Below, piece after piece: positions 16,241 to 24,877 of a stretch of DNA of 64,000 bases (position 1 is its first letter; every line of letters begins with the position of its first letter). The position numbers and the translations under genes were made by a program. Source of the DNA: Caldilinea sp. CFX5 (GTDB taxonomy: Bacteria > Chloroflexota > Anaerolineae > Caldilineales > Caldilineaceae); contig QWII01000032.1 in assembly GCA_021405325.1 (NCBI GenBank), positions 28,428 through 92,427 on the forward strand, given 5' to 3'. Below the pieces are notes generated by a model, which worked only from the letters and a program-made list of their open reading frames with translations, did no database searches and was not told where the DNA came from.

Positions 16241-17227
16241 TCAATCTGCCCGTTCGGAACGCAAGAGTTTGAAGATCACACCGGCCATCAACATCGAAAT
16301 GACGCCCATCGTCAAGTTCATGGCTGCGGCATAGCCCCAGCGCATATCGCCCAGGTAAAAGGCAATGTCATAGGCATAGCGTCCTACCAACATCGCCGCA
16401 TTTTCCGGTCCGGCGCTGGTGCGACCAAACATGATTAACGACTCTTCCGCCGTGCCGATGATGCCGGCGGCCAGCACCAGGATCACCGTAAAGGTCGGTT
16501 TGAGCAAAGGCAGCGTGATCTGACTGAACTGCGCCCAGCCATTGGCGCCGTCGATGGCGGCGGCTTCGTACAATTCATTGTTGATGTTGTAAAGACCCAC
16601 CAAGAAGAGTAGGATATTTTGCCCCACCTGTTTCCAGACTGCAGCCACCGCCAGCGTAGGAATCACCCAGTCGGGATCAGCCAACCAGGCCGGTGGATTT
16701 TCAATGCCGACCCACTCGCTGAGAAAGTAGTTGAGATAGCCAAACTGGGGATGGAGCAACTGTCGCCAGAGCAGCAGCGCCACCGCAATCGGCAAGACCA
16801 CCGGCAGGTAGGCAATGACCCGATAGACCGCCGCTTCAAAGGGGCGCAGCACTTTGGAGATCAACACCGCGATCAACAACCCCAGCCCAATGTTCAGCGG
16901 CGTATAGATCACCGTATAATAGAGCGAGCGGACAAACGACTCCCAAAAGAGCGGGTCGCCGGCCATCTCAACAAAGTTTGCCACCCCGTTAAAAGGTTGA
17001 TGATCGGGGATGAGATAGCGGTAGTCGGAAAAGGCAATCAGCAAGCCGCGAATCAGCGGGTAGCCGCTAAAGGTCAAGTAGAGCGCCAGCGCGGGCAGGA
17101 TAAAGAGATAGCCCATCAGGGTATGGTCGCGATTGCCCTGGCGCATTGTGCGCAGCGCCTGTCGCCACTGTCCCATGACCGTTGTGCCGGCAGCCGCTTC
17201 CTGCTTGCCTGGTAAGACATTACGCAT
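16241..17227 (-). CDS. Sugar ABC transporter permease (MalF type)
   Basis: 328 residues, with about six membrane helices after a cytoplasmic N-terminus (GNRDHTLMGYLFILPALALY). The EAA motif is ELYEAAAIDGANGWAQFSQITLPLL. It is the partner of the MalG-type permease downstream. The gene starts 16 bp after the stop of a nuclease-like gene, which separates it from the binding-protein genes; readthrough or an internal promoter must serve it. Confidence 0.92.
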   Translation of the reverse strand: MRNVLPGKQEAAAGTTVMGQWRQALRTMRQGNRDHTLMGYLFILPALALYLTFSGYPLIRGLLIAFSDYRYLIPDHQPFNGVANFVEMAGDPLFWESFVRSLYYTVIYTPLNIGLGLLIAVLISKVLRPFEAAVYRVIAYLPVVLPIAVALLLWRQLLHPQFGYLNYFLSEWVGIENPPAWLADPDWVIPTLAVAAVWKQVGQNILLFLVGLYNINNELYEAAAIDGANGWAQFSQITLPLLKPTFTVILVLAAGIIGTAEESLIMFGRTSAGPENAAMLVGRYAYDIAFYLGDMRWGYAAAMNLTMGVISMLMAGVIFKLLRSERAD

Positions 17228-17242
17228 GGTGTACCCTGCCCT

Positions 17243-18313
17243 TTACGTTTGTGGCGCTACGGTAAAGTTAAGTTGTTGAATCGTTTCGGCGTCCAGCGCC
17301 TGTTCCAGCCACCGATTTAGCACCTGGCGATCCCGCATGGTTTCGATCTGTTGGACAAGATGCATGGGTACTTTGCTGAAGCGATGGCGCAGAACTAATA
17401 GAAGTGTTTTCTGCTGCGCTTGAATCTCCCCCTCAATCGTTGCTTGTGCAGCCACTTGCTGGGCATGTTTGTCAACTGCTTCACGTAGTTTCGGTAATTT
17501 TTGGAACGCTTCCGGCACTTTTTGAAAGAATTCATCAATATAGGGCCAGGTATCCTCGCGTATCGTGACTGTCATATTCATCACCTCCATAATCTTGCGC
17601 CAAACTGTGTTCGGATCGATTGAAACGCCAATATCAAGGGTAAGCTGCAAATAGTCAACCAATCCTTCAGTCACACACAATTCGATAAACTGTTCCAACT
17701 TTGGCCCACGCGCCAGGGGTAACAACGGGTAGTTGGCTGGCTTCAGAGCTAATTCACTCGGATGGATAATCCAAACCGGAATTCTGTGGTCATTGTTGCA
17801 GTAAATGCCGGCCTCGGCGGTTGGTTCAAAACGAAACTCTGGGTGCAATGTATTCAACACGCGCCGTGGCCGCGTGACGCAAACAATTGTAATTGTACGT
17901 TGGCTGGGCGCTTCCGCCCTTTGCTTTGGCGTCAAGTAAACAGCATCGACTTCCTCGATCTCATTCTCATCGTCACTGGCGCTGTCAAGTGCATTGTTGC
18001 CATTCGTTTCACTCGACGCTTTGGTCTTGTCATTCACCCCTAGCCCCCATGCCCGCATCATGATCAAATTAAAATCACTGGCGGTCAGTGGGTCATGGCT
18101 GCCCTTCAATTCAAGAACATTCACCCGGCGAAAATGGTTGAAGACGGTGTCGTGCAATTTGGGTAAATCTTCAATAGCGCATTCAACCAAAATATCGATT
18201 GCCCGACTGCGGGAGAAGACTTCATACTGTGTTGTGGTGCGCATCCCCAGGTCAGTAAAGAAGCGCTGATAAAAATTCTTGGCCGAATCGTCAAACGGTT
18301 GTTCCATAGCCAT
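17243..18313 (-). CDS. PD-(D/E)XK nuclease-like protein inserted in the sugar ABC operon
   Basis: 356 residues. The first third has RAIDILVECAIED...VLELKGSHDPLTASDF, a D...ExK arrangement of the PD-(D/E)XK nuclease fold; the C-terminus (LLLVLRHRFSKVPMHLVQQIE...LNRWLEQAL) resembles the DUF4351/Rpn-type tail. Residues around 105-130 are a low-complexity Asp/Glu/Asn linker. The ATG at 18313 is only 2 bp after a TATACT sequence on the minus strand, so the transcript may begin at or near the second ATG (18307) and be leaderless. It lies between sugar-binding protein and permease genes with a terminator hairpin upstream, which suggests an insertion into the operon. Exact family uncertain. Confidence 0.65.
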   Translation of the reverse strand: MAMEQPFDDSAKNFYQRFFTDLGMRTTTQYEVFSRSRAIDILVECAIEDLPKLHDTVFNHFRRVNVLELKGSHDPLTASDFNLIMMRAWGLGVNDKTKASSETNGNNALDSASDDENEIEEVDAVYLTPKQRAEAPSQRTITIVCVTRPRRVLNTLHPEFRFEPTAEAGIYCNNDHRIPVWIIHPSELALKPANYPLLPLARGPKLEQFIELCVTEGLVDYLQLTLDIGVSIDPNTVWRKIMEVMNMTVTIREDTWPYIDEFFQKVPEAFQKLPKLREAVDKHAQQVAAQATIEGEIQAQQKTLLLVLRHRFSKVPMHLVQQIETMRDRQVLNRWLEQALDAETIQQLNFTVAPQT

Positions 18314-18326
18314 AGTATAACAGAAA

Positions 18327-18349
18327 AGCCGGGTATTTTCTACCCGGCT
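18327..18349 (-). terminator. Terminator after the first sugar-binding protein gene
   Basis: agccgggta pairs with tacccggct around a 5-nt loop, followed on the minus strand by TTTTCTGTTA. It is 20 nt after the stop of the binding-protein gene and just before the nuclease-like gene. It shares stem and tail sequence with 15259-15280. Confidence 0.7.
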
Positions 18350-18370
18350 GATGACATGAAATTGTTCTAT

Positions 18371-19735
18371 CTACGCCTTCTGCTTTTCCAACTCCTGGTT
18401 GACCTCATCCATCACATTTTGCATGGCGACTTCAGCTTCGACTTCGCCGCCCCAGTAGCGTTCCATCCACGGCATCAATTTGGCGTTGATGATCGGCATA
18501 TATTTGCCGGCTTCCATCGGCACCAGCTTGCTGGTCGGCACCGCTTCATAGGCTGTCACTAGTTCAGGGGAAGCGGTACTACCAGGGCCGAGCAAACGAT
18601 CATACTGATTCTTATGCACCGGCATCCCAGAGAGGGTCAGTGTGCCGCTCCAGTGGCGATCGGCCGGCGCGCCTTCCGGCCCCAGGATCGACAAGAGCCA
18701 GTCCAGCCCTTCTTGCGGATGGGGCGCGCCGGTAAAGACAAACGAAGAATCGACATGAATCCAGGTGCGCAAAGGATTGCTTTTGTCGGTCTTTGGCGGC
18801 AAGCCCCCTTGAATTTTTTCCGGCCCCAACACAGAGCGGCCCAGCCGAATCCATGAATGGGAGTCAAAGCCGACCGCCACCTTACCCTGTTGCCAGACCG
18901 GCACCGGATCTTGCATGAGTGCCAGATTGGTGTAGCCCTGGTCGAACCAGCGTTTGAACATTTTGATACATTCCAAGAACTCTTCGCTGTCGATGCGCAA
19001 CATGCTGTCACTGTTGTAGGGGTTATCGACAAAGGTGGTGAAGACAATCCCCAGCGTGCGGAAAATATCCCGGCGCACCGCCAACGGCACCACATCCTGA
19101 TCGCCGGAGGTCTCCTTGATCTTGCCTAGCATAATCTCGAACTCATCCCACGTTTCGGGCAGCGCTTCATAGCCGGCAGCTTGTAAAAGTTCCTGATTAT
19201 AGCCGCCCATGAAGATGTTGAGCTTCATCGGAATGAAGTAGGTCTTGCCCTGGTAGCGGGTGGTGTCATAGATCTGCGAGTAGTAGAAGGAATTTTGGTG
19301 ATCCTGCGCCCACGGAATCTTGGACGATTGCAAGAGTTCATCAATCGGTTGCGCCAGCCCCATCTGGATGTAATTCCATTGTAGGTCAAACTGGGCATAG
19401 CCGCTGGCGCTCCAGCGTACATTGTTCTCGCGCACCATCGCCATCGCCTTGGTCTCCCAACCATCGGGGCTTTCTTCCCAGACGATGCGGACGCCATCCG
19501 CTTTGATCTGTTCATTATAAAGGTCGGTCGCCTCGCCCATGCCCATCTCGACGAAAAAGGCAGGAATGATGGTGTAAACATCGGTGGGCGTTTGTTCACC
19601 CTGGCCGGCGGACGAAGCGGCCGGTCCGGTCGGCGCAACGCAACCGTTGAGCAGCCCGGCAGTTGCGGCCAACCCGGCTGTTCCTTTTAAAAAGTTACGG
19701 CGTGAAATCATGGGGTGTGCGTGCCACTTGCTCAT
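18371..19735 (-). CDS. Sugar ABC transporter substrate-binding lipoprotein 1
   Basis: 454 residues from the ATG at 19735 (GAGAGGA upstream; the longer frame lacks an RBS). The N-terminus has a twin-arginine motif SRRNFLKG followed by a hydrophobic stretch and a lipobox LLNGC, so the protein is Tat-exported and lipid-anchored. The mature part is a family 1 extracellular solute-binding protein (QELLQAAGYEALPETWDEFE, WQQGKVAVGFDSHSW, APHPQEGLDWLLSILGPEGA). It is closely similar along its whole length to the next gene, so the two arose by duplication. The ligand is probably an oligosaccharide or glycoside. Confidence 0.93.
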   Translation of the reverse strand: MSKWHAHPMISRRNFLKGTAGLAATAGLLNGCVAPTGPAASSAGQGEQTPTDVYTIIPAFFVEMGMGEATDLYNEQIKADGVRIVWEESPDGWETKAMAMVRENNVRWSASGYAQFDLQWNYIQMGLAQPIDELLQSSKIPWAQDHQNSFYYSQIYDTTRYQGKTYFIPMKLNIFMGGYNQELLQAAGYEALPETWDEFEIMLGKIKETSGDQDVVPLAVRRDIFRTLGIVFTTFVDNPYNSDSMLRIDSEEFLECIKMFKRWFDQGYTNLALMQDPVPVWQQGKVAVGFDSHSWIRLGRSVLGPEKIQGGLPPKTDKSNPLRTWIHVDSSFVFTGAPHPQEGLDWLLSILGPEGAPADRHWSGTLTLSGMPVHKNQYDRLLGPGSTASPELVTAYEAVPTSKLVPMEAGKYMPIINAKLMPWMERYWGGEVEAEVAMQNVMDEVNQELEKQKA

Positions 19736-19846
19736 CGCTTGGTTCCTCTCTGCTCTATGTACTGGCATGATCGATTGGAGATGATATACTGCCAATGCTT
19801 CGGAACAAACTGCAACACGAGACGACGGGACGGGTATATGTGCTAC

Positions 19847-19879
19847 AGAAGTCCGGCTTTTGCCAAAAGCCGGACTTCT
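19847..19879. terminator. Hairpin after the second sugar-binding protein gene
   Basis: Perfect 15-bp stem (agaagtccggctttt / aaaagccggacttct) with a 3-nt loop, 20 nt downstream of the stop at 19900. It lacks a T-run beyond the stem but is GC-rich in the middle; probably a terminator or 3'-end stabiliser. Confidence 0.65.
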
Positions 19880-19899
19880 TGACAGGGCTTTCAGGTCAT

Positions 19900-21273
19900 T
19901 TATGATTGTAACTTGGCGACTTCTTCGTCAACCTCCTTAATGACATTTTCCATTGCCGTCTCTGCTTCGACTTCGCCGCCCCAGTAGCGTTCCAGCCACG
20001 GCCAGATTTTGGTCTGGATGATGGGGTAGAATTTGCCGGCGGGCATCGGTTGGAGGACGCTATTCGGCAATGCGGCGTAGGCATCCACCAGTTCAGGGAA
20101 ATCGGTGCTATTGGCGACCAACTTTTCATATTGGTTCTTATGTACCGGCATCCCGGAGAAGGTGAGCGTGCCGCTCCAGTGGCGGTCGCCGGCTGCGCCT
20201 TCCGGCCCTAATGTTTGCAACAGCCAGTCCAAGCCTTCTTGCGGATGGGGCGCTTCGGCAAAGACAAAGCCGGAATCGAGGTGAACCCAGGTGCGCTTGG
20301 GATTGGCGGCGTCGGTTCTGGGCGGCACTACGCCTTTGATCTTCTCCGGCCCCCAGACCGAGCGACCCAGGCGAATCCACGAGTGCGAATCGATGCCAAT
20401 GGCGATCTTGCCCTTCTGCCAGTCGGGCATGGGGTCTTGTAACACCTGTAGGTTGGTGAAGCCTTCGTCAAACCAGCGTTTGAACATCTTGATACATTGG
20501 AGCCACTCTTCGCTATCAATGCGTAGGCGGTCGTTCTCATCGTAGGGGTTATCGACAAAGGTGGTAAAGGCCGTCCCTAGCGTGCGGAAGACCTCTTTGC
20601 GACAAGCAAACGGCAACACCTGATCAGCCGCGCCGCTCTCCTTCAATTTGCCCAACAGCACCTCAAACTCGTCCCACGTTTCGGGGATGCTCTCATAGCC
20701 GGCGGCTTCGATGAAATCCTGCCGGTAGCCCATGAGGTGAATATTCAGCTTCATGGGAATGTAATAGGTTTTGCCTTCGTAAATGGTCGCTTCGTAGATG
20801 CTGGGCGTAATGTATTCATCGGCCAGCTTCTGCGCCCACGGCACGGTAGAGGTCGCCAACAATTCATCAATCGGCTGGGCCAGCCCCATTTGGATGTAAT
20901 TCCACTGGTTGCCGGCGTTGGCAATGCCATTGGCGCTCCAGCGCATCTCCTTGTCGCGCACCATCGCCAACGCTTTGGTCTCCCAACCATCGGGGCTGGG
21001 TTCCAAGATGTAGTTGATGCCGTTTTTGTGCGCCTCCTCATTGATGATTGTCGTCGTGTCGGTCATGCTCATGTCGGCGAAGGCGGCGAGCGTGGTGACG
21101 TAGACATCAGTCATGGCTTGTTGACTGCCCGCCTCAGCTTGTTGCGGCGCTCCGGCTTGCGGGGCGACACAACCATTTAAGAAACCAGATGCAGCCGCCA
21201 AACCGGCTGCGCCAGCCGCACTTTTCAGAAAGACGCGACGCGAAATTGGGTGATGTAACTGACTAGCACTCAT
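19900..21273 (-). CDS. Sugar ABC transporter substrate-binding lipoprotein 2
   Basis: 457 residues from the ATG at 21273 (GGGAG upstream). Tat motif SRRVFLKS and lipobox FLNGC show Tat export and lipid anchoring. It matches binding protein 1 throughout (for example QAQ-rich linker, AAGYESIPETWDEFEVLLGKLK, WQKGKIAIGIDSHSW, APHPQEGLDWLL). Two binding proteins feeding one permease pair suggest related but different ligands. The first gene of the run 21.3 to 15.3 kb, it probably carries the operon promoter upstream of 21.3 kb. Confidence 0.93.
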   Translation of the reverse strand: MSASQLHHPISRRVFLKSAAGAAGLAAASGFLNGCVAPQAGAPQQAEAGSQQAMTDVYVTTLAAFADMSMTDTTTIINEEAHKNGINYILEPSPDGWETKALAMVRDKEMRWSANGIANAGNQWNYIQMGLAQPIDELLATSTVPWAQKLADEYITPSIYEATIYEGKTYYIPMKLNIHLMGYRQDFIEAAGYESIPETWDEFEVLLGKLKESGAADQVLPFACRKEVFRTLGTAFTTFVDNPYDENDRLRIDSEEWLQCIKMFKRWFDEGFTNLQVLQDPMPDWQKGKIAIGIDSHSWIRLGRSVWGPEKIKGVVPPRTDAANPKRTWVHLDSGFVFAEAPHPQEGLDWLLQTLGPEGAAGDRHWSGTLTFSGMPVHKNQYEKLVANSTDFPELVDAYAALPNSVLQPMPAGKFYPIIQTKIWPWLERYWGGEVEAETAMENVIKEVDEEVAKLQS

Positions 21274-21813
21274 GGTTCTCCCTTTCTTATTGATAAGGAT
21301 GATTCGCGCATTGCTTTCCATAGTATACTAAATGTGGGATAGCAGTGCAACCACGTTTTTTTCACGGCTTGACCGATTTCAAGTTTGGGGAAAGGACTCA
21401 ACTGGAACTCAGGGCGTCGTCGACCATCTCCGGAAAGAATTTTAATTTACACGGATAGGAAGAAACACTGTACTGATTCCTCCGATCCGTGTTTTTCGTA
21501 TCTGTGTAAAATTTTCGGTTCTGGCTTATCCAGGGTAGGAAAATAAATCAGTAAAAACGGAAGTACGGTTTGTAATCCACTAGGCTCAAGCCAAGGGTTT
21601 TCCCTGGATCGGGAGGAGTAGCTTGTCACCCTGAAAGGGTCTTCTGGGTATTGTACAAGGAAGATTCTTTCAGAATGACAGGCGAACTCTCCTGGCTTTC
21701 CCTGGAATTTCCTTAGCTTGATGCCTATGCGGTATGGAAATCGCACCTACGAGTACTGGAACAATTGTTTAACGTTCATCAATTGCTGCTTAGGCAGTCA
21801 TCCGTAATGTGAG
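21274..21813. other. Gene-free stretch with hairpins
   Basis: No convincing gene. An imperfect hairpin with ATCCGTGT-type sequences lies at about 21440-21515. An imperfect 20-bp inverted repeat at 21625-21644 / 21660-21679 contains gtcaccctgaaagggtcttc and gaagattctttcagaatgac, resembling GTCATTCTGA-type intergenic repeats found in many bacterial genomes. A 99-residue frame across it reads as repeat sequence and is not supported. The binding-protein operon promoter should be near 21.3 kb. Confidence 0.6.
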
Positions 21814-22773
21814 TTAATAGCCTTGGACTTTGTCAACGCGATTATTGAGCGGTTCGCCCCGTCGATAGCGCGCCAGATTGTCGAGGAAAATCTGGGTGAT
21901 CCGGTCGGCATTATAGGGGCTGCTACCGCTGGTGTGTTGGCCCAGGATCACATTCGGCAGCGTCCACAGCGGTGAAGCCGCCGGCAACGGCTCCGGGTCG
22001 GTGACATCCAGCCCGGCGCCGGCGATCCAGCCGGCTTGAAGGGCGCGGTTGAGCGCCGTGGGTTCGATGGATGCACCGCGCCCGACATTGTAGATATACG
22101 CGCTGGCTTTCATGGTGCGCAATTCCGCTTCACCAACCAGGGCGGTGGTTGCCGCTGTCAACGGCAGACAGAGCGCCACATGATCGGCTTGCGGCAGGGC
22201 GCTGGATAGTTGATCAGGGGTATATTGCGCGTCTAGATCGGCAAACGGGTTGGTTGTGCGGCGAACGCCCAGCACCCGCATCCCCAACCCTTTGGCCTTC
22301 TGCGCCAGTGTTCCACCGATGTCGCCCAGGCCAATCACACAGAGCGTTTGGCCGGCTAGCTCGAATTTCTCGCGAATCACTTGCGCGGCCACCTGCCGTT
22401 GCGTTCCTTGCGCCTGTAAAAGCGTCGGCAAGCGGATGGCAAAGGCGAACATCATCGCCAGGATCTGCTCGGCCATGGGGATGCCGTGCGCCCCGCGTGC
22501 ATTGGTCAACATGATGTCATAGTCGCCAATGCCGGCAGCCAAAATGTGATTGACACCTGCTGTGCCGGCCTGCACCCAGCGTAAGCGCCGGGCGGCAGTC
22601 AGCGTCCCTGCCGGGAATTGTTTGCTGAAGATGACTTCAGCGTCGGCCACATTGGCGACAAAAGCCGCCGGCTCAGGGCAAAACCGAAAATCCAGATCAG
22701 GGTGTGCCTGCTGTAAACACGCCAGGTTCGCCCGACCAATATCCTCACCTACTAAAACAACGAATTGCTTCAT
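21814..22773 (-). CDS. D-2-hydroxyacid dehydrogenase (NAD-binding)
   Basis: 319 residues from the ATG at 22773. It has the Rossmann motif GLGDIGGTLAQKAKGLGMRVLG (residues near 145), the catalytic Arg in VGRGASIEPTAL, the Glu in DPEPLPAASPLW and the His in NVILGQHTSG, as in glyoxylate/phosphoglycerate-type dehydrogenases. It reduces or oxidises a 2-oxo/2-hydroxy acid in the cytoplasm; the substrate is unknown. The RBS/start region ggagtttatgaag is present twice, 20 bp apart, and the upstream copy encodes only MKQ-stop. Confidence 0.9.
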   Translation of the reverse strand: MKQFVVLVGEDIGRANLACLQQAHPDLDFRFCPEPAAFVANVADAEVIFSKQFPAGTLTAARRLRWVQAGTAGVNHILAAGIGDYDIMLTNARGAHGIPMAEQILAMMFAFAIRLPTLLQAQGTQRQVAAQVIREKFELAGQTLCVIGLGDIGGTLAQKAKGLGMRVLGVRRTTNPFADLDAQYTPDQLSSALPQADHVALCLPLTAATTALVGEAELRTMKASAYIYNVGRGASIEPTALNRALQAGWIAGAGLDVTDPEPLPAASPLWTLPNVILGQHTSGSSPYNADRITQIFLDNLARYRRGEPLNNRVDKVQGY

Positions 22774-22849
22774 AAACTCCCTCACTGCTTCATAAACTCC
22801 TACATAACCTAATCATCGTCTCTATTCAGGTGGCCGGCTCCTGCGCCTT

Positions 22850-22920
22850 CCGTGTTGCTTCTATCTGTGTTTAGTCTTTGGGCAACCATAAAAGACTAAA
22901 CACAGATAGAAGCAACACGG
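22850..22920. repeat. Perfect 30-bp-arm palindrome
   Basis: Arms 22850-22879 and 22891-22920 (starting ccgtgttgcttctatctg) are perfectly complementary with an 11-nt spacer. Not next to a stop codon: it lies between the 5' end of the hydroxyacid dehydrogenase gene and the sigma factor gene. It shares ccgtgtt and atctgtgt with the hairpins at 21.44 and 35.7 kb. Confidence 0.85.
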
Positions 22921-22952
22921 AGATAATCCAACCATACGTTGTGAAACGGCGA

Positions 22953-23105
22953 TCAGCAGACCGCGTAGAGCGTAGGGAAGCGGTCCGACTTTTGTCGCAG
23001 AATAATCAAACGACGGCCCAAAAACTCAACTAAGATCAAGTCATCACAATTGACGGTGGCTGGCAGCCCATGGGGTCTCCTTGATTTCTCCAAGCGCCCG
23101 GCCAC
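22953..23105 (-). CDS. Possible 50-residue ORF, unassigned
   Basis: A short frame from GTG at 23105 to TGA at 22953 reads VAGRLEKSRRPHGL...NCDDLILVEFLGRRLIILRQ and looks protein-like (alternating hydrophobic strands, no rare runs). There is no clear RBS and it ends close to the palindrome at 22850-22920. It could be a small gene, the remnant of a larger one, or chance. Confidence 0.25.
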   Translation of the reverse strand: MAGRLEKSRRPHGLPATVNCDDLILVEFLGRRLIILRQKSDRFPTLYAVC

Positions 23106-23187
23106 AAGTTCAACTGTATCCTAACAACTTTCATCATATTGTCAATGCCGGTTCATGGCCGGCCAACCACCAATGAAAGGCTTTATC

Positions 23188-23934
23188 ATGAGTTACCAGA
23201 CGTTAGTGTATGAACAAAGTGCAACGGTGAATGAAATGATGGCTGCTTCGTTCCACCGCCGCCAGCCGCCAGCCGAAACATCGCCAGCAACCAATGGTCG
23301 CTGGACCTTAGGTTCACGCCAGGGCAATGCCGCACTGATGGCCGAGCTACCGGAGATGTTGCTGGCGGCCCAAGCCGGTGACGAGCAGGCGTTTGGCGTC
23401 CTGATCACCCACTACCAGCAGATGGCAAAACGGGTGGCCCAACAGATTCTGCGCACCGAAGAAGCCGCCGCCGACGCCGTACAAGAGGCAATGATCAAGG
23501 TCTATCGCGCCCTGCCCCGCTTCCAAGAAGGCAATTTCCGCTCCTGGTTGCTGCGCATTGTGACCAACACCTGCTACGACCACCTGCGTCGTCAAAAACG
23601 CCGCCGGGCCTTGAGCCTCGACGAGTTGACCGAGGGCAGCGATAGCGAAGCTTCCTTGGGCGAACGGGCGCAAGACACCGTGGAAGACCCGGAAACAATG
23701 GCGCTCCAAAGTGAGCAGATGCAAGCGCTCATGTCCGCGATTGATGACTTGCCGGCCTGGCATCGCCATGTCGTCTTGTTGATTGATGTGCATGGGATGG
23801 ACTACGAAGAAGCGGCTGAACAACTTGGTGTGCCGCTGGGAACAGTCAAATCCCGCCTGAGCCGTGGTCGCGCCGCCTTGCGGGATCGCCTGGTGCGTGA
23901 TGGTCTTGTGCCTGCCTCCTTGTTATAGAAGCTA
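23188..23934 (+). CDS. ECF-type RNA polymerase sigma factor
   Basis: About 246 residues from the ATG at 23188 (AAAGG upstream). After a 60-residue unrelated N-terminus comes sigma region 2 (LITHYQQMAKRVAQQIL...AADAVQEAMIKVYRALPRF...RSWLLRIVTNTCYDHLRRQ), an acidic linker, and region 4 (LPAWHRHVVLLIDVHGMDYEEAAEQLGVPLGTVKSRLSRGR), a helix-turn-helix that reads the -35 element. It is the sigma-E/RpoE-like arrangement. No anti-sigma gene follows; the next gene is on the other strand, so its control must be encoded elsewhere. Confidence 0.93.
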
Positions 23935-24062
23935 TCAAGGTCGGCCTATTGATGTAAGTCGTCCCTCAAAATCATCCTCCATTCCGGATGCGTGAATAAA
24001 AAGTTCATCACCTGAGCAACCCAATGGGCTGCTGAATAACAAGGTGACAAGTAACTTACGTA

Positions 24063-24866
24063 TCAGACGGAATGTAACCAAACCGAGCGCCACGTCCCCG
24101 TTGCGCGAAAGCCCAATTTCCGATAAACTGCACCGGCTGCCGGCGTATCCCAGTAGAGTATGGGTTGTTTTTGTTCTGCGATGAGTTCAGTACAAAGCGC
24201 GCTGCATACCGCCTGACTCAATCCGCGCCCACGCATGGCCGGCGGCGTATAGACGCCGCCAATCATCGCCCAATGGTTGGTTTCGGCGTTGGTCAACGCG
24301 GTCGCCACCATATTTCCTGTCTGTTCGGCCAACCATAAGCGTGTGTCACGCAATGGTCTTTCGACCCCTGCTGGTGAACGGCTCAGGTGTTCCGCATTGG
24401 CATAAAACTCAATCAATCGCGGTAAATCAGCTAGGGTCCCACGTCGGATGACAACCCCCTTAGGCGCTGTTACCGGCTGAAAGTCGGCAGGGTGTAACGC
24501 CATTACCTCTTCAATTTTGATATTTTCTGCTCGATAGCGCTGGAGATAGGGGAGAAACGAGTCGATGCCGCCCGGATTGTCTTGTAAACGGTTGGCTCCC
24601 GCCGGATGTTGGTCAAGAATTGCGCCTAATGTGCCCCAATCAGCCTCGCCGACGCCATAGATCGTCCACCCGGTCATGTAGCGATTCAAAACGGCGCGCA
24701 TGGTTGTCACCCCGGCCTGCTCCACCACATCACCCCAAAATTCACAAATTGCATTCGTGAAACCAAGCTTTTCCAAATTACCCAACATATAGAGATTCAA
24801 TTGCGGTGCGCTGGATAAAAACCGCACGGTCACGGCCCGGTCGGTCTCGGTTAAGGGTCGAATCAT
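24063..24866 (-). CDS. GNAT family N-acetyltransferase
   Basis: 267 residues from the ATG at 24866, with GAGG 9 bp upstream; a longer frame runs into the upstream gene and is rejected. The C-terminal half has the acetyl-CoA site (GGVYTPPAMRGRGLSQAVCSAL) and the terminal YWDTPAAGAVYRKLGF, as in GNAT enzymes of the FeeM/FR47-like group. The N-terminal half is a degenerate GNAT-like domain (LNLYMLGNLEKLGF). It lies 11 bp after the phosphoesterase gene stop. The acceptor is unknown. Confidence 0.85.
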   Translation of the reverse strand: MIRPLTETDRAVTVRFLSSAPQLNLYMLGNLEKLGFTNAICEFWGDVVEQAGVTTMRAVLNRYMTGWTIYGVGEADWGTLGAILDQHPAGANRLQDNPGGIDSFLPYLQRYRAENIKIEEVMALHPADFQPVTAPKGVVIRRGTLADLPRLIEFYANAEHLSRSPAGVERPLRDTRLWLAEQTGNMVATALTNAETNHWAMIGGVYTPPAMRGRGLSQAVCSALCTELIAEQKQPILYWDTPAAGAVYRKLGFRATGTWRSVWLHSV

Positions 24867-24877
24867 TGCTGTTTTCC

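Noticed and set aside
21447..21746. 99-residue minus-strand ORF
   Set aside because: The translation is of intergenic hairpin repeats (GTCATTCTGA- and ATCCGTGT-type), without RBS or domain.
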